Positions 32,183 through 41,031 of a DNA stretch of 51,013 nt are shown piece by piece; position 1 is the first letter of the stretch, and each line of letters opens with the position of its first letter. Both the position numbers and the translations under genes were made by a program. The notes beneath the pieces were generated by a model that saw only the letters and a list, made by a program, of their open reading frames with translations, had not been told where the DNA came from and did no database searches. Origin of the DNA: Candidatus Epulonipiscium fishelsonii (GTDB lineage Bacteria; Bacillota; Clostridia; Lachnospirales; Cellulosilyticaceae); NCBI GenBank assembly GCA_001983455.1, contig LJDB01000055.1:40846-91858 (forward strand). Direction: 5' to 3'.

Positions 32183-33726
32183 TTATATTTTTTGTAATTT
32201 TGCAATCTTTGTAGATAACTCTTTAGTATCTCCATTAAAATCTACTTTTACAAAAATATTACCTTTTTTATTACTTACACTTAAAACTGTTCCTTGGCCA
32301 AATTGTTTATGTTTAACAATATCGCCTTGAAAAAAATCTTCGATAATTTTATTATTATCTCTTTTTGTATTTGAAGTGATTTTTTGACCATCTGTACTTT
32401 TGGTGTAGCTATTAACTGTATTATATGACGTAGGTGAAGTTTTTTTGAAAAATGTGGCTGACGCATCATTTTTCTTTGAAGTAATTGATTTAAAATGCAC
32501 TAAATTGTTTGGAATTTCAGTTATAAATCTTGAAGGTGTAGTCACTCTTGTTTCTCCATAGATCATTCTTCTTTGGGCATAAAGCATATATAATTTTTCT
32601 CGTGCTCGTGTTATTCCTACATATGCTAGACGGCGTTCTTCTTCCAACAGCTGTTGCTCATAACTTCTTCCACTAGGAAAAAGGCCTTCTTCCATTCCAG
32701 GAATAAAAACTATAGGAAACTCTAGTCCTTTTGAACTGTGTAATGTCATTAACGTAACAGCATCAGTTTCTTGATCATAATTATCTACATCAGCAACTAG
32801 AGCCACTTCTTCTAAAAATCCTTCTAGCGTTGGAATTTCTGCTATTTTCATATAGGTTCTAGCTTTTGATATTAATTCCTGTATATTTTCCATTCTTTCT
32901 TTTGCATCATCAGGTTCAGTTTTTTCTAAATATTGTTTATAAAAGCTCTTTTCGACTATTTCTTCTATAAGCATTTTTATATCCCCTGAAGTTGCTATAA
33001 AACATAATTCATCTATGATATTAACAAAATCTAAAATTTTCATCTCAGATGCAAGAGATAAAATTTGAAACTCTTTTATCATACTTGCTGTTTTAAAAAA
33101 GCTTATGCCATTACATTCTGCATATTGAGTTATTTTATCTATAGTAGCTTGGCCTATTCCTCTTTTTGGCACATTAATAATTCTTTTTAGGGCTACTTCA
33201 TCTTTAGTATTTGCAATTATTCTAAGATATGCTAGTATATCTTTTACTTCTTTTCTTTCATAAAATCGAATTCCACCCAAAAGCCTATATGGTATTGAAT
33301 TTTGTATCATTTTTTCCTCTATGGCTCTAGATTGAACATTTGTTCTATATAAAACCGCAACGTCTTTATATGATTTATCCTCTTGCTTTATAACATTTAC
33401 AATTGCCATAGCCTCTTTGTATTCATCATCAACTTCCAAAACATTTATTAGTTCACCCTCTATACTTTCTGTCCAAAGTGACTTCGATTTCCTAGTTTCA
33501 TTATTAGCTACTACATGTTTTGCTGCTTCCACAATATTTTTGGTTGAACGATAGTTTTGTTCTAATTTTATAACTTTAGTATTTATATAATCAGCTTCAA
33601 ATCCAAGAATATTCCTTATGTCAGCTCCCCTCCAGCCATAAATTGACTGGTCATCATCTCCAACTACACACAGATTTTTGTGTTTTTGTGCAAGGTAATT
33701 TACAAGATTGTATTGCACTATATTTG
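32183..33726 (-). CDS. pcrA: PcrA/UvrD-type DNA helicase, 3' exon
   Basis: The downstream part of pcrA, separated from the 5' exon by a group II intron. Reading from 33726 (C completing ACA) it gives TNIVQYNLVNYLAQKHKNL, motif III VVGDDDQSIYGWRGADI, motif IV QNYRST, motif V VTLMTLHSSKGLEFP and motif VI EERRLAYVGITRAREKLY, then a C-terminal tail ending in the RNA-polymerase-binding-like VKHKQFGQGTVLSV region. Joined to the 5' exon it makes 734 residues, the usual PcrA size. Upstream of 33726 the apparent ORF (to 33784) is intron sequence, not protein. Confidence 0.93.
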
Positions 33727-33809
33727 ATAACAATAGGTAAACTTTTGAACTTATCTCCAGCTTTTCCCTTGTCCCACACCGCACATGCGATTTTCACCGC
33801 ATACGGCGT
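33727..33809 (-). ncRNA. Group II intron domains V and VI
   Basis: Domain V (about 33809-33775 on the minus strand) shows CGCCGTATGCGGTGAAAATC and the returning GCATGTGCGGTG; the catalytic triad position reads CGC (33808-33806) instead of the more common AGC and pairs with GTG. Domain VI ends CCTATTGTTAT; the A at 33734, eight bases from the 3' end, is the branch-point candidate. Confidence 0.85.
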
Positions 33810-33822
33810 TCCACCATTAAAC

Positions 33823-35673
33823 TTACGTATTTACTATTATTTCATTTCCAATGTTTTTTCGGAGTTTATTTAGTTTTTTTAATTGTTTTGCATTTAGGTT
33901 AAGATACATTGAGTATTCTTTTATTACATTTTCACTTGTAGCGTGTATTAGTTTGTGTACAGAAGAACTAACCAATAGTAGATTTGCATATTTATCATCT
34001 CCACCTTTATTTACTGGAGTTTTATGATGTACTTCTATAGTCCTATCTAATATTATTTGTGAAACTGCACATAATCCTTCTTGAGCTACATATAAAGATA
34101 TTCTGTTATCATTATATTCTACACTTTTATTAGCTACAGGGTGGTGTACTAAATAGTTTAACATATCCAAATTAACATTTAGTGATTTATGAATTATTTT
34201 TCTACCATCTTTTGTGTAGTTTGAAACATTTTGGTTGTGAACTTTAGGAAATTTTGTTTTAACCCCGTTTATAGGAAAGACTGCTATTTTCATAGCATAT
34301 ATAATTTTTCCTCCATAGTGAGAATATTTTTTAATATATTCTGTACTCTGTTCTCCATTTTTTGTTGTTACACTTCTTAACCTAGTTTTGCGACTCTGAG
34401 AAAGATTATGTTCTATTTTTGAGAAATCACTATTAACTCCAGTTGCCATTTGATAATAGTGGTGTAGTCCTGCTATTATCCTGTTTAGTAAATAAACCGT
34501 ATAAGGATTATTGCTTTTCTGGATATATTTTATTTGATTTCTTATATTTTCTTCTGCTTTCTTTTTTGCTTTATCTGTCATATAAGTTTTAGCTACTATT
34601 TTATTGCCTTTACGTTTAGCTTTAATCTTAAAACCTAAATATTCGGAATTAGCCTTTTTCAAGTTTGTTATACTTGATTTTTCTTCACTAATATTTAAAT
34701 TCAATCTTTCTTTTAACCATTGTTTAGTGGCATAAAATATCTTTTCGGCTGTCTCTTTATTCTTGCATGCTATTTTAAAATCATCTGCATATCTAACAAT
34801 ATATATTTCTTTTAAATTGGACTTTTTTCTGAGATGTCCATACTTTGAGGAGTTATCCGAATATTGAGCTCTTGATTTATAGGTTTCCCATTGGTCACTA
34901 ATCCACCAATCTAATTCATTTAACACTATATTAGATAATAATGGTGACAAAATCCCTCCTTGAGGCACTCCTTTTGTGAGTATTCCTATACCATCTATTT
35001 CAGCTTTTAACATGGAACTTAGTATACTGATTAGTTTCTTATCTTGTATACCTATAGCCCACATTTGTTTTATTAATTTTCCATGATTTACATTATCGAA
35101 AAATCCTGCGATGTCTATATCTACTAAATAGTAATTTTTATCAAGGTTTATCTTTTTTACTAGATATGCCATTGCGTGTTCTGTACTTCTGTTTGGTCTA
35201 AAACCATAACTATTAGGGTGAAACTTCGCTTCACATATAGGCTCCAGCACTTGTTTGATGCACTGCTGTATAATTCTGTCTTCTATTGTTGGTATGCCTA
35301 ATGGTCTGACTTTACCATTATCTTTAGGTATTTCAACCCTTCTTACCTTTTGAGGTTTATAATCACTTAATCTAGCTTTGATATAATTTAGAAATTCTTC
35401 TACTGTTTTATGTTCCCAATATTCTATTGTGTGATTATTCACGCCACCTGTCTTACTTCCACTATTAGTTTTGATTGTTCGATATGCTAGTAATATATTT
35501 TCATCTCTAATAATGAGATTATATAGTTTATTAAACTTGCAACCTTGTAAGCTTTGCCTATAAAGATTGTCTAATATATGCTTTGAATTATAATATTCAT
35601 TAAACCTTAGAATATTTTTTTTCATTGATTTTAGTTGTAATTTTAAAAAGCTTTTTTTTTCCATATTATACAT
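33823..35673 (-). CDS. ltrA: Group II intron reverse transcriptase/maturase with HNH domain
   Basis: 616 residues: RT0-RT7 with PLGIPTIEDRIIQQCIKQVL, YGFRPNRSTEHAM, IDIAGFFDNVNH, GVPQGGILSPLLSNIVLNEL and YADD (295-298); a maturase X domain (about 370-450); and a C-terminal HNH nuclease (about 530-585: CAVSQ, EVHHKTPVNKGGDDKYANLL, HKLIHA). It splices the intron RNA and drives retrohoming. All catalytic motifs look intact, so the element may still be mobile. The start codon is uncertain: AAGGAG lies 16 bases upstream of the first ATG. Confidence 0.95.
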   Translation of the reverse strand: MYNMEKKSFLKLQLKSMKKNILRFNEYYNSKHILDNLYRQSLQGCKFNKLYNLIIRDENILLAYRTIKTNSGSKTGGVNNHTIEYWEHKTVEEFLNYIKARLSDYKPQKVRRVEIPKDNGKVRPLGIPTIEDRIIQQCIKQVLEPICEAKFHPNSYGFRPNRSTEHAMAYLVKKINLDKNYYLVDIDIAGFFDNVNHGKLIKQMWAIGIQDKKLISILSSMLKAEIDGIGILTKGVPQGGILSPLLSNIVLNELDWWISDQWETYKSRAQYSDNSSKYGHLRKKSNLKEIYIVRYADDFKIACKNKETAEKIFYATKQWLKERLNLNISEEKSSITNLKKANSEYLGFKIKAKRKGNKIVAKTYMTDKAKKKAEENIRNQIKYIQKSNNPYTVYLLNRIIAGLHHYYQMATGVNSDFSKIEHNLSQSRKTRLRSVTTKNGEQSTEYIKKYSHYGGKIIYAMKIAVFPINGVKTKFPKVHNQNVSNYTKDGRKIIHKSLNVNLDMLNYLVHHPVANKSVEYNDNRISLYVAQEGLCAVSQIILDRTIEVHHKTPVNKGGDDKYANLLLVSSSVHKLIHATSENVIKEYSMYLNLNAKQLKKLNKLRKNIGNEIIVNT

Positions 35674-36406
35674 TGTTTAAGGTTGATTACTCCTTTACTT
35701 TAAATTTGTAATCTTTCTTAGTCTCAACTGAACCCTTAATTGTAAAATTTATTTACATGAAATAATTTTAATTAATATTTATTTAATGGCTTGTGCCTAT
35801 CCCTCTGTATTTATTAAGTACTTCCTCGGTACTATGGCACTACTCTTACTGGGATTAATATAAGTTATAATTTCATAAATCTTTCCTTATAACTGTTTCA
35901 TAGCTTATTAAGTTTGCTCCACATTCCCAGCTTTCCACGTTCCAATAATTCTATCTGTTACATATACCCTTAGGTTCTTCCTCTAGTCCTGTATCAACAA
36001 TATTCCCTGTAAGAATATAAGGATTTTCATAAAGATAATTTTTACTCACCCTCTGATATGAATGTATTAACATTCAAGTACATTTCTATACCTCATACCT
36101 TTAGAACCTTTCATTCGGAAGTTCGTCAGTTTTCTAAACATTCTAACCATAGATATTTTATAGACTCCCGGCCTATCACACACTTGACCACCTCTGGTTC
36201 ACATTTCCTGTTTACTATTGTAAATTTAGGGTGTATTCTCAGCCGCCTTCACCGAGCTTATAACCTTTATATCTTAATTTATAAACGCTATTCGGAGTAT
36301 TAGAGTAAGCCCTTCGAGACGTTACTCTCTCATTTGACTTATCAAATTATTAGTTCTTAGATTTATTCAATCTAGGCAATACTTTTCATATTACAACGTG
36401 TCGCAC

Positions 36407-37067
36407 TATCTTGGTATTCGTCAATTAATATATATTTAAATTTTTTTTGATAATTTTCTAGTACATCAGGATTATTTTGGAATAATACACATGTATTTAG
36501 CAACAAATCATCAAAGTCACAAGCGTTATTTTCCTTTAATTTATATTGATAAGTTAAATAAATTTCGGCTAAAATCTTAGTTCTAAAATTTGATTCTGTA
36601 ATAGCTTCATTTGGCAATATAAATTGATTTTTATTACTACTTATATATGCTATGACTTCACTGGGTTTCAAAGTCTTTTCATTTATATTTTTTGACTTCA
36701 TAACTTCTTTAACTAGAGCCTTTTGATCTGATGAATCATATATTGTAAAATATTTATTAAATCCTAATCTCTCGCCATCCCGACGTAAAATTCTTACACA
36801 CATAGAGTGAAAGGTGCTAACCCACATATCTCGTGTGTTAGCTTCTCCAATCAATCCACTAATTCTTTCTTTCATTTCTTTAGCACTTTTGTTTGTAAAG
36901 GTTATCGCAAGTATTGACCAGGGTGCTACATTTTTGTTATTTATAAGATGGGCAATACGGTGAGTTAAAACCTTTGTTTTTCCTGAACCAGCACCAGCCA
37001 GTACAAGAAGCGGACCTTCCGTATGAAGTACCGCTTGTTTTTGCATTTCATTTAATCCTTCTAACAT
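36407..37067 (-). CDS. pcrA: PcrA/UvrD-type DNA helicase, 5' exon
   Basis: The first 220 codons plus one base of pcrA: motif I (Walker A) VLAGAGSGKTKVLTHRIA, Ia ITFTNKSAKEMKER, Ib STFHSMCVRILRR and the start of motif II, ILIDEYQD. The ORF reads on into the intron and stops at 36372, which would give a truncated protein if splicing failed. PcrA is a 3'-5' helicase that unwinds stalled-fork and transcription intermediates and is essential in Firmicutes studied so far, so splicing is presumably efficient. Start ATG 37067; the PHP gene ends 10 bases upstream. Confidence 0.93.
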
Positions 37068-37077
37068 AGTAATTCTC

Positions 37078-37800
37078 CTAAATTGAAATTCCTAAAGCAT
37101 CTAGCAACTTTTCGGGGTATAAATTAAGTATTAACTCTTTTGGAAAATTTATTTCCTCTAAAAATGCAATTGAACAAGAAAATTCTCCAACTTCCCAACA
37201 TATATGAGCGTCTGTATTAGCCATAATAGGCATGTCATATTTATTGCAATACTTTAAGACTTCAATTAGATTTTCTTTTACTCCAGGTCTAACGCTAGTA
37301 GGTTTAAATGATGCATCATTTATTTCTAAAATTACACCAGTTTGCTTTGAAGCTTTAACAACTTCTTCGGCATTAAAAGGATAACGGTTATCTCCAGGGT
37401 GACCAATAACTTTTACCCATGGATTGTGCATAGCACCAATTATGCCTTTTGTAACTGTAGATTTATCCTCGCAAAATTCAATGCAAGGTGGATGAAAACT
37501 TGCTATAACATAATCTAAACTTTTTAAAGCATATTCTTCATTTATATCAATATTTCCTTCATAATCCATAACATTTGCTTCCATACCTCTTAAAATTATC
37601 AAATCGTTTACTTTTCGAGGTACTATTTTTAAATTACTAAAATGAAATATATGAGCTCCACCAGGCAAAAAATCTGAATGGTCAGTAATTCCTAAAATTT
37701 TAAGCCCTGATTTTTCCGCAAAGGTAATATTTTCAAGTATTGTGCTATATGCATGTCCGCTTGAAATGGTGTGTACATGAATATCTGTATAAAATTTCAT
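37078..37800 (-). CDS. PHP-domain phosphoesterase, YcdX-like
   Basis: 240 residues with the PHP metal ligands: HVHTISSGHAYSTI (two His near 8 and 10), GITDHSDFLPGG, GMEANV, ASFHPP, VKVIGHPGDNRYPF, and MANTDAHICWEVGEF near the C-terminus. YcdX-type proteins bind three metal ions and hydrolyse phosphate esters; the physiological substrate is unknown. RBS TAGGAGG. It is followed at once by pcrA and probably shares a transcript with it. Confidence 0.88.
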   Translation of the reverse strand: MKFYTDIHVHTISSGHAYSTILENITFAEKSGLKILGITDHSDFLPGGAHIFHFSNLKIVPRKVNDLIILRGMEANVMDYEGNIDINEEYALKSLDYVIASFHPPCIEFCEDKSTVTKGIIGAMHNPWVKVIGHPGDNRYPFNAEEVVKASKQTGVILEINDASFKPTSVRPGVKENLIEVLKYCNKYDMPIMANTDAHICWEVGEFSCSIAFLEEINFPKELILNLYPEKLLDALGISI

Positions 37801-37854
37801 AAAGCCTCCTAGTATAATCCTTTTTTTTTTAATATTATTTTATTTCAAAAGCTC

Positions 37855-37882
37855 TTGATTTTTTTTAATATATGTCTATAAT
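37855..37882 (+). promoter_or_regulatory. Promoter for the YitT-family gene
   Basis: TTGATT (37855-37860), a 16-base spacer, TATAAT (37877-37882). Confidence 0.65.
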
Positions 37883-37920
37883 ATTTAATTATATACTAAA
37901 ATTTTATGGAGCCTAAAAAA

Positions 37921-38928
37921 ATGAAATCATTAAAAACTGATATTATTCGTTTATTGCTTATTACTGTGGGTAGTTCCCTAATGGGATTAGCCACAAATGG
38001 AGTTCTTGTTCCCAACAAATTACTTAGTGGCGGAATTAGTGGAATCGCCATGATTTTATATTTTTTATATGATATAAATATAAGTTTAGTACTTGTTGTT
38101 TGTAACATCCCACTTTTTATTTTAGGAATATTTTTCTTAAAACGTTCCTTTTTAGCTTATAGTCTATATGGAATGCTAATGCTTTCCTTTTGGATAGAAG
38201 TAACACAATCCTTCAAAATTCCAATGACTAGTGAACTTTCCGTTGCTGTTGTTGGCGGAATATTAAACGGAGTTGGAATGGGAATAATATTTCGTGCTGA
38301 TGCCTCCAGTGGTGGTATTGATATTCTTGCCAAAATTGCAAATAAATATTTCTCAATTAGCATGGCTTCTGTTAGTTTAATGATTAATGCCGTTATATTG
38401 GGAATTGCAATTTTCTTCTTTGGGATTGATATTGCGGTTCTTACTTTAAGCACTATGTTTGTAGCAAGTTGTGTAACAAACTTTGTTGTTGACGGAGTCA
38501 ATCAAAAGCGAACTTTATTTATTATTACTGATGAAGAGCACTACAAATCAATTTCTAATAAATTACTTATAGATTTGCATAGAGGAGTAACTATTATCCC
38601 TGCAATTGGGGCCTTTACAAACAAAAGAAAATATATTTTGTATACTAATATCGGCATTCGTGAATTAGCAAAAGTAAAATCTATTGTTATTTCAACTGAT
38701 AAACATGCTTTTGTTACTGTTTCAGCAGCTTCACAAGTTATTGGTCGTGGTAAAGGGTTTACTATGGCAAGTGCTATAGAGCAAGTAAATTCAAAATCTA
38801 AATCTCATACTAATACAGAAGAAATAGAACCAGTAATTCCCGCTAATATAGAGGAAATAGATCAACCATTCAAGTCTGAGAAAGTTATTTTTAATCTTAT
38901 TTCTAGTAGCAAAAATGATTCAATATAA
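37921..38928 (+). CDS. YitT-family membrane protein (DUF161/DUF2179)
   Basis: 335 residues: about five membrane segments with the family start TVGSSLMGLATNGVLVPNKL and SGGISGIAMILYFLYDI, a GMGIIFRADASSGGIDILA motif, then a cytoplasmic DUF2179 domain (RTLFIITDEEHYKSI, RGVTIIPAIGAFTNK). The last ~60 residues are a variable Glu/Ser-rich tail. Function unknown. The ATG at 37906 has no RBS, whereas GGAG (37908-37911) lies nine bases before the ATG at 37921, so I use the latter. Confidence 0.88.
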   Translation: MKSLKTDIIRLLLITVGSSLMGLATNGVLVPNKLLSGGISGIAMILYFLYDINISLVLVVCNIPLFILGIFFLKRSFLAYSLYGMLMLSFWIEVTQSFKIPMTSELSVAVVGGILNGVGMGIIFRADASSGGIDILAKIANKYFSISMASVSLMINAVILGIAIFFFGIDIAVLTLSTMFVASCVTNFVVDGVNQKRTLFIITDEEHYKSISNKLLIDLHRGVTIIPAIGAFTNKRKYILYTNIGIRELAKVKSIVISTDKHAFVTVSAASQVIGRGKGFTMASAIEQVNSKSKSHTNTEEIEPVIPANIEEIDQPFKSEKVIFNLISSSKNDSI

Positions 38929-38966
38929 TCATTTTATCCAAACGCTACTTGAAACAAATGACAGAT

Positions 38967-39008
38967 AATGACAGATTTAGTCACGTTGTTCCTAAATCCG
39001 TTATTACG
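38967..39008. repeat. 42-bp dispersed repeat, single copy
   Basis: AATGACAGATTTAGTCACGT and the rest match the two copies at 15699-15782 with few differences and the same length. It lies between the YitT stop and its terminator. Confidence 0.9.
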
Positions 39009-39033
39009 AATAAAACTAAATAAATCAGTAGTT

Positions 39034-39057
39034 AAGGAGCACTAGGTGCTCCTTTTT
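39034..39057. terminator. Terminator after the YitT gene
   Basis: AAGGAGCAC (39034-39042), loop TAG, GTGCTCCTT (39046-39054), then T residues. Confidence 0.85.
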
Positions 39058-39114
39058 AATATACAAATATTTACCATTTAGTTTTGTACATATTAGCAAT
39101 GAAATTGATGCGAT

Positions 39115-40116
39115 TTATTTTGGAATAGGTGGAAATCCCACTTTCTTTTGAACTTTTCTAAGAGTTTTCATAGCAAGGTAATTTGCTCTTTTTGCATTTT
39201 CCTTAATAATATTATCAATATAAGCACTATCTTTTGAAAGCTCTTCGAATTTTTGTTGAATTGGTCGTAGCTCTTCAATTACGACTTCAGCAACTTTAAG
39301 TTTAAAGTCACCATATCCTTTTCCTTCAAATTCACGTTCAATAGTCTCAATGCTGTCCCCAGTCACCGCTGAATAAATATTTATTAAGTTGCTAATTCCA
39401 GGCTGATTTTGTTCATCAAATGTTACTTTTGCAAATGAATCTGTAACAGATCTTTTAAATTTACGAACAATTGTGTCTGGATCATCCATTAAAGATATTG
39501 TTGCGTTTACGTCTGAATCAGACTTGGACATTTTGCGAAGCGGATCTTGAAGACTCATTATTTTAGCACCAGCTTTGCCAAGATATACTTCAGGAACTTT
39601 AAACACGTCACCATATATCGAATTAAATCGAATAGCTATATCTCTTGTAATTTCAAGATGCTGTTTTTGGTCAATTCCAACAGGAACAACATCCGTTTGA
39701 AATAGCAAAATATCCGCTGCCATTAAAGCAGGATAGGTAAATAAGCCTGCATTTATATTTTCATTATGCTTAGAGGATTTTTCTTTAAATTGAGTCATAC
39801 GTGAAAGTTCACCCATATATGTGTAACAATTTAAAATCCAAGCTAATTCAGCATGAGCTGGAACGTGTGATTGGTAGTAAATTATATTTTCTTCAGGATT
39901 TAGTCCAGAAGCAATATATTGCATCAATAAATTTCTGGAGCTTTTTCTAAGAGTAGCGGGATCTTGACGCACTGTTATTGCGTGCATATCTACAATACAA
40001 TATAAACAATTGTATTCATCTTGTAGTGTAGTCCAATTTTTCAACGCTCCCAAATAATTCCCTAGAGTTATAACTCCAGATGGTTGCATTCCGCTAAAAA
40101 TTGTTTTTTTGTTCAT
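39115..40116 (-). CDS. trpS: Tryptophanyl-tRNA synthetase
   Basis: 333 residues, class I synthetase: TIFSGMQPSGVITLGNYLGA contains the HIGH-equivalent, CIVDMHAITV and GIDQKQHLEITRDIA the tryptophan/ATP site, and RKMSKSD the KMSKS loop. It charges tRNA-Trp. The GTG at 40125 overlaps the RBS AGGTGAT, so ATG 40116 is chosen. The upstream intergenic region (75 bases) is too short for a T-box. Confidence 0.97.
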   Translation of the reverse strand: MNKKTIFSGMQPSGVITLGNYLGALKNWTTLQDEYNCLYCIVDMHAITVRQDPATLRKSSRNLLMQYIASGLNPEENIIYYQSHVPAHAELAWILNCYTYMGELSRMTQFKEKSSKHNENINAGLFTYPALMAADILLFQTDVVPVGIDQKQHLEITRDIAIRFNSIYGDVFKVPEVYLGKAGAKIMSLQDPLRKMSKSDSDVNATISLMDDPDTIVRKFKRSVTDSFAKVTFDEQNQPGISNLINIYSAVTGDSIETIEREFEGKGYGDFKLKVAEVVIEELRPIQQKFEELSKDSAYIDNIIKENAKRANYLAMKTLRKVQKKVGFPPIPK

Positions 40117-40191
40117 GTTTATCACCTAATTAATTATTTATAGTAGGAAAGTATATTATGCTTTCTTATAGTTCTAGTGTATTTACTAGTA

Positions 40192-40476
40192 CTATATTAT
40201 TTCTTTGTAAAAATTGATTTCACGGTTTGTACGACATTCACTCAACTTCGGAGTTAATTCTACAAAATGAGGAGCTTTAAAATGAGCATCTAGTGCTTCT
40301 TTACTTTCCCATTTTTCAATAAAAGCTACTTTATTTGGATCATCCATATCTTCATTAAAAACATAAGAAATACATCCTTTCTCCTTTCTAGTCTCCTCAA
40401 CAAGTTTTTTTACTACATCCATATATTCTTGTTTTTTTTCTGGGATTAAATAATTTGTTGCAACAACAACTATCAT
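40192..40476 (-). CDS. Antibiotic-biosynthesis-monooxygenase-fold (YgiN-like) protein
   Basis: 94 residues with the dimeric alpha/beta-barrel pattern: YLIPEKKQEYMDVVKKLVEE, KGCISYVFNEDMDDP, VAFIEKWESKEALDAHFKAP and HFVELTPKL. Members include quinol monooxygenases and many with no assigned reaction. No cofactor-binding residues can be judged. RBS AGGAGG. Its neighbours suggest no pathway. Confidence 0.8.
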   Translation of the reverse strand: MIVVVATNYLIPEKKQEYMDVVKKLVEETRKEKGCISYVFNEDMDDPNKVAFIEKWESKEALDAHFKAPHFVELTPKLSECRTNREINFYKEII

Positions 40477-40502
40477 AAAATTTTCCTCCTAATTAAATTA
40501 TT

Positions 40503-40532
40503 AAAAAGTAGCTGTACAATTATACAGCTACT
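40503..40532 (-). terminator. Terminator of the Asp-rich protein gene
   Basis: AGTAGCTGTA (40507-40516) and TACAGCTACT (40523-40532): a perfect 10-bp stem followed on the minus strand by TTTTT. Confidence 0.85.
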
Positions 40533-40547
40533 GCAAATTAAATTTTT

Positions 40548-40877
40548 TTATTTATCTTCTTCTATAATATCTTCTTCTATAACAATATCATCGTCGTCAT
40601 CTTCAAAGTTTTTGATTTCAACATATTCAACTTCATCATCATCATCATAGATATTATCATCGTCGAAATCGTCATCATCGTCGTCAAAATAATCGTCGTA
40701 ATCATCGATTTCTTCGTCTTTTTTAGATTTTACCCAATATACAAGACCACCAGCAAGGACTGCAACTACGGCAAATCCAAAACATACCCATCTTTTTTTA
40801 CAACAACATTTTTTTTCAGGAACTTTTAATTTCTCCCTTACTTCTTTCACAACTTGGTCAACTTCTCTTTTAGTCAT
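40548..40877 (-). CDS. Small membrane protein with Asp-rich tail
   Basis: 109 residues: a basic N-terminus with KKCCCKKRW (three Cys in a row), one membrane segment (about 32-50), then a tail of about 55 residues that is mostly Asp and Glu (YDDYFDDDDDDFDDDNIYDD and so on). By the positive-inside rule the Cys-rich N-terminus should be cytoplasmic and the acidic tail outside, where it could bind Ca2+ or wall polymers; this is an inference. No family recognised. RBS AGGAG; own terminator. Confidence 0.65.
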   Translation of the reverse strand: MTKREVDQVVKEVREKLKVPEKKCCCKKRWVCFGFAVVAVLAGGLVYWVKSKKDEEIDDYDDYFDDDDDDFDDDNIYDDDDEVEYVEIKNFEDDDDDIVIEEDIIEEDK

Positions 40878-41031
40878 AGTTACCTCTCCTTACTATATTT
40901 ATAAAATTTAGGTAAAGCTGATAAAAGTATACTTTATCTTACTTTTCAACAATAAAATAGTTCAAAATTTGAACTAGGTCATCGTTTATTTTAACATAAG
41001 AAAAAAATCTTACGCCATTCACCTTTATTTA

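Larger units (their letters stand above)
33727..36406 (-). mobile_element. Group II intron inserted in pcrA motif II
   Basis: 2680 bp in the same orientation as pcrA. The 5' end reads GTGCGAC (36406 down), the consensus group II start. A maturase ORF fills domain IV. Domain V and VI precede the 3' end (33727). Removing exactly this interval joins GAT-A to CA-AAT-ATA, restoring DEYQDTNIVQ in frame. The last six exon bases AAGATA (IBS1 candidate) are complementary to TATCTT in the intron at 36037-36032 (EBS1 candidate). About 730 bases of domains I-III lie between 35674 and 36406. Confidence 0.93.

Noticed and set aside
33727..33784. The apparent N-terminus of the 3' pcrA ORF
   Set aside because: These codons are intron domain V/VI sequence; the exon starts at 33726.
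36058..36303. An 81-codon plus-strand ORF in the intron
   Set aside because: It is antisense to the structured domains I-III of the group II intron and has no RBS or recognisable motif.
40117..40191. T-box upstream of trpS
   Set aside because: The gap is only 75 bases and shows no T-box sequence or terminator/antiterminator pair.
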